From NCBI GenBank assembly GCA_003290165.1, contig QNQO01000544.1, positions 496,001 to 560,000 on the forward strand: a DNA stretch of 64,000 nucleotides. Reading direction: 5' to 3'. A program made the translations under genes and the position numbers. Position 1 is the stretch's first letter. The number at the start of each line of letters is the position of its first letter. Shown here piece after piece: positions 57,062-64,000 of this stretch. The stretch is from Berberis thunbergii. Lineage: Eukaryota; Streptophyta; Magnoliopsida; Ranunculales; Berberidaceae. The notes beneath the pieces are model-generated. The model did not search any database, was not told the DNA's origin, and saw only the letters and a program-made list of their open reading frames with translations.

Positions 57062-57372
57062 TTGAGAAGGTGGAGCTGGATCTCCAGAGTAACAACTCCA
57101 AAGGTGGGTTCTTTTGATTTCTCTGATGCATCTTTCTAAAGCTAGGGCGCACAATACTCAGTGGGTTTTCTTTCATTAAAATTTTTGGACTTATTTGGTT
57201 ATTTTGGTCATCTGTTACAAACTTCACAGGAATTCAGGTACAGCTGGACTTGAAGAACAAGGGGGGTTCAAGCACAAAGAAGACACCGGCAAGCAAATCA
57301 AAGGCGATTGCTGGATCTTCTGAGAAGAAAGGGGTACGAGGATCAGGGAGTGCATAAAAAAGGAAGAGATGA

Positions 57373-59306
57373 GAGCGAAGCCAAGAGGTGTCACAGTTTT
57401 GATGTTAAAGGAAAAGATCGTTTCCTCCGGTATATTGGAGTGGGTGGGCCGTTTTGAAGAGCATAGGGTCGACTTTGCAGTCTCTTGGAAAGTTGAATCC
57501 AAGTATACCTCTGGGCCTTTACACTGGTTTTTCTTTAAATTAATTTTGTGCAAAGCGTGTCAGAATGTGCTGGTGTGTGTGCACAACAAAGGCATGTTTA
57601 GTGCCCAATGTAGGATCTGTTTGTACAGTTCTGTAATTCGGGGTTCACCTTTGCTAACAAGTTAATTTAGAAACTCTTTTCGCTTGTGATGATATCAGTT
57701 TGTTATTTAAAAAAAAGAAAGATTACATTGCTGCTCATCGGGATTGCATTACCAATGTTGAAATCAAAACTTGGCATAAGGATATAACTTTCTGTTAAAA
57801 TTTTTGACTTTGATCTGACCTGAAACTTGTTCTCAAAGGTTCTGATATTAATGTAGATTAGGGCTCCTGTTTGCATTATTTATTTTCAGACAAAAACTCT
57901 AAGCTGGCAACACGAGAAACCAATCATCTCTATAGAGACGGAAAAACACGATACAATGCTCCATACCTAAGTGCAACAGTCACATGTGTCTCCTTGGAAA
58001 AACTGATAAAGAACACATTTGAGATCTGTTTGTGGTACCCAATCTCAATTCATAATCTACAATGGGACCCAAGAAAAGGTGGGCAATCCACAAACACTCG
58101 CCACCTTTGGTCTCTGCAGCTGTTTTCATGAAGGGGAAACTTAAATTGGTGAATATCCATCCATCGCACTTTGCGTGAAGGTCCCAAGCAAAGTTTGATC
58201 TTCCACTTTCCACCTTCTACTGCATTATTGCCACATCTTCACCCCTTTCAATATCAAATGCCCTACTTTAACCCCTTTCAGGCATCTCTACATCTCCAAT
58301 AGTGTCATAGATTGAAAAGTGTATGTATATATATATATTTACATTTCCTGCAAGCACACCATGTCAATTAAGCGTAAAAGGTTAAATAGGCTGGCCACCT
58401 TTCATGGGTTAGTCGACCTGACCCCAACTGCTGATTCTCAATTGCTACTTGCTCTGGCCATTTTATACTTAGGTCATATTTTATAGAAATTGATGAAGGG
58501 ACTCCAATATTTAAGTTTAAGTTGAGGTAACTGTCGTTATTTACCATTAAATTTTATGATCAATGGTGGGAATAAAAGTCTCGTGAACATGAAAATCACA
58601 TTTATTAATCCCCAAAAGCATATGATTCTCATAATCATGGACCTCCATTCCCATAATTGATCATAAAATTTAATGGTGGATTAGGGAATAGACATCAAAT
58701 TAACTTATATATATTATAGGTAGTCCCCTCATGAATTTCAATAGAATAAGATTTCATGCAACCAAACACACCCTTAGTTCATTGAGTTATGCCATTTGTG
58801 TCATTTAATTGTTGATTAAAAGATAAACAACCAACAAATGTTAAGATTGGAATTTATCTCATAGTGCATGGTAGAAGAATTATTTCCTCCACAAAGATGA
58901 GTGGTATGTAAGGCATGATTGGCCGTTGCAAAGGTTCTGCTTACCTGTGCAGTGTAGATCAAAGAGTTATAATCGTGTACAAATGTGTGTCGGTAACTTC
59001 CAAGGTAAAACAACATTACAAAAATGAAGGTGTTTTTTGTCATTTGAGCATCTAACTATAAACAAATTCTAAAATATATTATATATTTATTTGATTTTAT
59101 TCAGATTTTTTAATGAAAATTATAAGTTTAATTGATTTAGTTGGATATGGATTTGTACTGTCAAATAAAATTTCGGATCGAATTCGGATTTCAAACAATC
59201 AATCCGTTTACACCCCTATTATTTACTCTATACAACTACTTTGAAATTATTTATACTTTGAAATTATTTATACTTGGACATAATGGAGTTCAAGTATGAG
59301 GACTAT
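57373..59306. other. Intergenic region right of the RFC1 relic
   Basis: The first 300 bases may be the old RFC1 3' UTR. The remainder is AT-rich with a foldback at 58543-58677 and a TATATATA run near 58328. No gene is supported. Confidence 0.5.
58543..58677. repeat. Short foldback
   Basis: ACCATTAAATTTTATGATCA at the left is repeated inverted as TGATCATAAAATTTAATGGT at the right, 135 bp across. Stable hairpin potential; no target duplication recognised. Confidence 0.7.
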
Positions 59307-59878
59307 GGTCGTTGCTAAATAACATCATCATTTTCACTTAAAGACACTACCACCTCACTTTTTTTATCTACTGAATGACACCACTACCCACCCTCACCTT
59401 CTATTCTCTCTTCACACAAGCAACACCACCGGCCAACCCCACCACCACCTCGCTCTGCCATGACTTGCCACCAGCCGACAGTGGTGATGGTGGTGTGCTT
59501 GGGTGAAGAGAGAGAAAAAGAAGAGAGTAGAAGAAGAAGAAGGAGGATGACGAGGAAAAGAGGTGGCGGTGGTGATTGATGGAAAAAAAGGAAAATAATG
59601 AGGATTATAAGAGGTGGCGGTGGTGATTGATGGAAGAGGAGAAGAAGAACAACAACAAGAACAAGAAGAAGGGAGGAGGATGAAGATGAGAAGTGGCAGT
59701 GGTAATTGATGGAGAAGAAAGTGAGAGAGGAGAAGAGAGAGATAGAGAAGAAGAAAAAAAGGTAGAGTTATTTTGTTTTATATTGGTGGTGTTTTTCAAC
59801 AAGTAGTTGTGTCCTTCAGAAAGTAGGGCATTGGTGGCATCATTCAACATAAATGGTGGTATTATTTAGCAATAGCCG
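59307..59878. mobile_element. Mutator-like foldback element
   Basis: 572 bp with imperfect inverted ends of up to 90 bp starting GGTCGTTGCTAAATAA and ending TTATTTAGCAATAGCC. Inner arms carry GACACTACCACC and complementary GGTGGTGT words. The 9-bp flanks GAGGACTAT (59298-59306) and GAAAACTAT (59879-59887) match at seven positions. The centre is purine-rich with GGCGGTGGTGATTGATGGA repeats. Related to about 47240-48080. Confidence 0.65.
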
Positions 59879-60111
59879 AAAACTATTGGGTAGGGGTGGG
59901 CACGGGTAGGGATGGCAGTGGGGCGGATTTTCACGGATATCCGCCCCACCCAATCCGTTTGGGGCGGTTTTGGGTATGGCTGAATGGGTTTTCGGGTGGT
60001 TTCGGATATCCAAAAAAATATTCGTTCACTATTCGGGGCGGATACAGATTTAGCCATATCCGCCCCGCGGATATCCGTTTAACTAACAAATTTACAAAAA
60101 AACCCTTCGCC

Positions 60112-60120
60112 TATATAAAG
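60112..60120 (+). promoter_or_regulatory. TATA box retained in the inner hAT element
   Basis: CTATATAAAGG follows the subterminal repeats, and a pyrimidine-rich leader with CTCACCCTCACC words follows it. It may be the promoter of the lost transposase gene. Confidence 0.5.
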
Positions 60121-60540
60121 GATTAACCTTTTACTGTTTTTCACAAATCACTCGCAAATCACACCTCAGTGACTCACACCCTCACCAAACGCTCCCCTCG
60201 CCCTCACCCTCATCATTTTGACATTTTCATTTCATTCGCTCCCCTCACTCACCCTCACCAAACGCTCCTCCCTCCCTCACCCTCACCAACTCCTTTCCCT
60301 CTCACAGACACATAGACAGAGAGCATAAGCTCTCGTCTCACTCTCAGTCTCAGAAGCGTCGCACTTGCCCTCCCTCACAGAGACAGAGAGCACAAGCGCG
60401 GCCGCGACTCGCGAGATTTGCCTCCATCGCTATCTGCCTGCCTCCCTCACACTATTGCGTCGACCTCGATAGGTCCATCACACAGCGTCGACCGCGAGAT
60501 CTGCCTCCATCGCAGAGAAATCTCTCTCTCACAGAGATCG

Positions 60541-60905
60541 CCCCTTCTCCTTCTTCAGATCTCCTTCTCCTTCTGATCTCCTTCTCCTTCTGATCTGATC
60601 TTAGCAATAAGATCTTCGATCCAAATCTAAGATCTGATCAAATTTGATCTTCGATCAGATCCGATCTGATCAAATCAGATCCGAGATCAGATCATCACAT
60701 CATCAGATCAGATATTTGATTTCAGATATCATCAGATCTGATGAGATCTCGACCTCAGATCTGATCTCAACCTCAGATCTCGAACTCTCGACCTCAGATC
60801 TGATCTGATCTTGATCTCATCAGATTTGATCTGATGAGATCTCGACCTCAGATCTGATCTCAACCTCAGATCTCGAACTCTCGACCTCAGATCTGATCTG
60901 ATTTT
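60541..60905. repeat. GATCTGATC-rich repeat with 93-bp duplication
   Basis: Short GATCT/AGATC words dominate. Two copies of a block starting GATCTGATGAGATCTCGACC begin at 60735 and 60828. Downstream (60905-61140) is T-rich with repeated AGATATCTGATTTTTTTT. Confidence 0.8.
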
Positions 60906-62126
60906 TTTTGGTAATTTGTAATTTTAGATCGAATTTGTAAATTTTAGATTTTTTTTTTTGTAATTTGTTGTAATTAGAGATTAAGAATTAGATATCTGAT
61001 TTTTTTTTTAAATTTGTTGTAATTTGTTTATATTAGAGATTCAGAATCAGATATCTGATTTTTTTTTTAAATTTGTTGTATGTTTTTTTTTTAATTTGTT
61101 GTATGTTTTTTTTTTCTAAATTTGTTAGTATGTTTTTTTTTTTAATGTTTGTTGTATTTTTTTAATGCATAAATGATCGTAATACTGTAGAAAGAAATTT
61201 TCATGCGGATATCGGGGCGGGGGCGGTTTTGAAAAATAATACCAAACGGATATGCGGGGCGGATTTTAATCCCCGCAATTTTCAGCGGGGCGGGGATGGA
61301 TTTGCTTAAATCCGCCCCATTGCCATCCCTAGGCACGGGACGGGATGGACCTCATCCCTATCCCATCCCATTCGCTTGGGTTCGAAACGAGATAGACCTT
61401 ATCTCGACCTCGTCCCATCCCAAACGAGTTCGGGACGGGATGAACATGTACTAAATTGTCTTCCAACGAAGAATAACAAAAAAAAATTCATCTCACATTG
61501 GTCACACACCAATAATGTTTAAGTTATATACATATAACTTTCATCATAACAATATAAAACGTCATATAAAATATCATCTCATATTACTCCTAATTGTATA
61601 TTGTATGAATGATATAAATTCTCAAATTGTCTTAATATATGTTCAAAAAAAAAAATGTTGCTCACTGAACAAATTTTCAACTACACAACTCATAGTACAA
61701 AATTAAACCAAACCATCATTTTCCTTTATATTCAATAAGAATAATTGTCATATAACCAATCTAAAATGTGAAAAAATATAAATTTTCATGAGTTTTATTT
61801 GACATAAAATTTTCAAACTAAAGTTTTTATTTAAGCAAAGAGTATCAAATCAAGAAAATTTTCAAACAATAGATGTTTTGATTTAATTTTAATACATCAT
61901 AAAATTTTCTTTAGAAGAATAGTTTGATTAAAATTAATAATAAATATTAAATAAATAAGTTCGGGATGGGACGAGACGAGATGGGTAGAATAAAATCTCT
62001 ATCCTGATCTCATCCCATTCTAAATTGGATAGGATGAGATCGGAATGAGTTTGATCAATCCAAAATAAAATTCAAAAAAATTGAAACAGAATAGATCGAG
62101 ATCGGGGGACGAGATGCCCACCCCTA

Positions 62127-63037
62127 ATATTGGGTATGTCCCGAAGGACACTACAAAATGGATTGTAGTGATGATGTCAACCATTAATAATGACAACCAA
62201 GAAAAGAGTTCTAGTGGTTGAGATGGATAAAATTTCCACAATCAATTATGACATCCACTCTTTTACATTCAATGTAATTCCTCTCAGGTCGAAGATAAAT
62301 CTTTGTTAGAGGATCAAGAATCAGACTTGCGCTCTGGGGCTACGTCGTTGGCCAAAATTAGAGCAAAATCAGGGCCAAATGTTTTGATACATTCACCAAA
62401 TGAACTTGCCAATGTTCATTTTTAGTACTACTGGCTACTTATAATGAAAAATTGAAGGGACGAACGGTGCGTGTCCGAAAAGAGGAAAACTGCCCGTCTG
62501 AAATGTTTAGCTTTTGATTTCTCGATAATGCCCTCGCTCAAATTTTGAATTTCCCACCGTATCCCCATCATCTCCAACCCGCCTACGCCATTCCTTTTGC
62601 TTACCACCAACCTCCCTTCCTCATCAACAACTATTGCGGATCCCGATCCCCGCCATTTCTCTCACTCTCTCTGAATTCACCACCATTAATAGAAAGAGAA
62701 ATAAAGAGGGACAAAAAGAGAAAGAGAAAGAGAAGAAGGGAGGCAACAATCCTAAATTTAATATCGTGCCAAATCTAGTAAAAGGACTGAAACTATGGGC
62801 TTTTAACTCCCTTTCGGCTCGATTATTTGTGTGGAAAAACAAAAATGAAACTAAATGCACTATATTATTTTGTTAGCCAAATTACCCAAAAATTTAATTT
62901 ATACTTAATAACTTTTAAGTAAATTTTTAGTAATGATTGTTTGATTAGATTGTGCATCCACATTTTGTTGAAAAATCATCGGAGAAAATGATTTTTCCCA
63001 AAAGTGTATACTACAAATTAACATTAGAGACCTCGCC
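62127..63037. other. Intergenic region
   Basis: No gene supported. AGAGAAAGAGAAAGAGAAG runs near 62690-62740 and a CCCCATCATCTCC-type leader-like stretch near 62560 are the only marked features. Confidence 0.45.
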
Positions 63038-63985
63038 AGGGATTGCGGATCCCCGAATCCGCTCCAATTAACTTTTTTTTTTTTTTTTTAAATCTCATAT
63101 TTGCTCCGCATGGATTAATGGATATTCGCCCCGCCCCGATTAGTTCACTGCGAGTTAAACGGTTAGCGGATATCCAACCCGTTTCGCCCACTCACCCTTG
63201 TTGTGTTTTTTGCCCAAACCGATTCTCAGATCTCAGTGAAGAAGAAGATCTGAGAACAACACAACAACAAAAAGATCAATTATGATTCAGATCTCAATGA
63301 AGAAAGGATCTAACGACAACAACAACAACTACAAGATCGATTAACAGAAATACAAGGCGAGATAGGGAGGTTGATTAGCAGAAGAATAAGGCGATTAGCA
63401 GAACATGAACATCTGAGTCGTTCAGGGTAGGGTTGTTGATGGGGAGGTGATTATTCTTGAAAGGTTCTCTCCATTCGCCATCTACATGGTTAACAGAAAA
63501 ACAAGGCGAGAATGAGAGATTGGTAGAGTTGGAGGTGAATGGTGAAGTGATTGATTTTATCTATTTTGATTTGGGGATTTTGGATGGGATCCGTGGAGCC
63601 TCTATTGAACATAATCATCTTTGTCTTCACTGAACTTGTGGTGGTAAGAGAACCTCCGGTGGTGGTGCTATAGTGGTGGAAGTGGTGAGAGTCTTGGATT
63701 TTGCTTGAACAACAGGTGTTGGTGGAGTTAATGGAGAGGAGAGGCATCCATAGAGAAGATATGCGTGGAGACGAGTGGAGAGTGGGTTAGGTCTTTATTT
63801 TTTGTAAGGGTATTTTAGTAAATTATCTATACAAATGGATATCCGTGGGATGGATATGGCCAAATTCGTATCTACTCCGAATCTTTGACGGATGCCATTT
63901 GGATCTCCGAAATCTGTTTATGCACATCTAAATCCGCCTCATCAGGGGGGAATATCCGTGAAAATCTGCCCAACTGCCAACCCTA
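63038..63985. mobile_element. Degenerate hAT relative of the inner element
   Basis: The right end GAATATCCGTGAAAATCTGCC then CAACTGCCAACCCTA resembles the inner hAT terminus (ATTGCCATCCCTA). The left part has CAGGGATTGCGGATCC, GGATATTCGCCCCGCCCC and GCGGATATCC. No target duplication is visible and the left boundary is uncertain. Confidence 0.5.
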
Positions 63986-64000
63986 AACACACCCATGGTT

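Larger units (their letters stand above)
55008..57372 (+). pseudogene. RFC1: RFC1 (replication factor C large subunit) relic, core deleted
   Basis: Exon-like blocks 55008-55151, 55935-56402, 56490-56557, 56761-56836, 56920-about 56955, about 57018-57103 and 57230-57357 keep plausible GT-AG borders. They read SDIRKWFVKP, the plant RFC1 N-terminus; RRKTSKYF; Asp/Lys-rich and GRGRGGRG segments; GGFMNFGERKDLPHKGEK; then BRCT-like LTGLTFVISGTLD, LEREEAENLIKRHGGRVTGS and SYLLADEGIGGR. A (GAT)n tract follows and then the C-terminal VEKVELDLQ and QVQLDLKNKGG. The AAA+ ATPase and collar domains, over 500 residues in intact RFC1, are gone. A TGA at 56301 and TAA at 57355 interrupt, and no start codon is seen. 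Intact RFC1 loads the PCNA clamp at replication forks; this copy cannot. Confidence 0.88.
59908..61331. mobile_element. Inner hAT element nested 16 bp inside the outer one
   Basis: Ends TAGGGATGGCAGTGGGGCGG / CCGCCCCATTGCCATCCCTA; perfect 8-bp duplication GGCACGGG (59900-59907, 61332-61339). GGATATCCG palindromes recur near the left end (about 59936, 60004, 60068). The interior keeps a TATA-box leader (60112) but no transposase, so it looks like a deletion derivative. Confidence 0.92.
59892..62126. mobile_element. Outer hAT element
   Basis: Ends TAGGGGTGGGCACGGG / GATGCCCACCCCTA; 8-bp duplication CTATTGGG (59884-59891) / ATATTGGG (62127-62134), one mismatch. Without the inner element it is about 800 bp. 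GGGACGGGATGG-type subterminal repeats near 61340-61440 face CATCCCATTC-like words near 62000. No transposase. Confidence 0.85.

Noticed and set aside
57871..58131. 86-codon frame on the plus strand
   Set aside because: No family resemblance, no conserved second copy, and intergenic base composition.
1..64000. CRISPR arrays, operons, tRNA or rRNA genes
   Set aside because: Nothing with CRISPR spacing, prokaryotic gene packing, or a complete tRNA/rRNA structure was seen; the window is plant nuclear DNA.

Overview
The window looks like nuclear DNA of a flowering plant, probably a eudicot. It has spliced genes with AT-rich introns and a dense, layered mix of plant transposable elements. Only two cellular genes are recognisable. 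One is a TPX2/WVD2-like microtubule-associated protein gene (22089-28535, + strand, eight coding exons) that looks intact. The other is a broken copy of the clamp-loader large subunit gene RFC1 (55008-57372, + strand) that has lost its ATPase core. Nearly everything else with a definable origin is transposon. Five LTR retrotransposons are named R1-R5 here.

Layout. 297-7159: R1, minus-strand Ty3/gypsy element of the Tat type with gag but no pol and an antisense ORF. 7242-18016: R2, plus-strand relative with gag and protease remnants, a tandem-repeat block and another antisense ORF; a 603-bp TRIM sits in its 5' LTR and a hAT element in its antisense ORF. 18017-21050: mostly unassigned intergenic DNA. 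21051-21241: a long-armed foldback element just upstream of the TPX2 gene. 21400-28830: the TPX2 gene, whose seventh intron holds at least one small hAT element. 29378-44667: R3, an older minus-strand relative of R1 that keeps part of pol. It is split by R4 (30107-39157), a young 9-kb non-autonomous element with Athila-type PBS and one uninterrupted 430-codon chimeric ORF; R4's 3' LTR in turn carries a second TRIM. 44668-48639: a CACTA fragment, a dispersed repeat, two inverted foldback copies, a hAT element with perfect 8-bp duplication, and a larger TIR element. 48640-54599: R5, a young chromodomain Ty3/gypsy element with 653-bp LTRs but a damaged polyprotein. 54600-57372: the RFC1 relic. 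57373-64000: intergenic DNA with a Mutator-like foldback element abutting a hAT-in-hAT nest and a degenerate hAT relative at the window end.

The transposon layers give a relative history. R1, R2 and R3 are old: LTRs differ visibly, ORFs carry many stops, and target duplications are weak or absent. R4, R5 and TRIM copy 2 are recent: near-identical LTRs, with clean target duplications for R4 and the TRIM. The three Tat-type elements share one architecture: gag(-pol) on one strand, then a tandem-repeat zone, then an antisense ORF next to the 3' LTR. All homology statements come from reading the sequence and recalling protein families; no database search was run.
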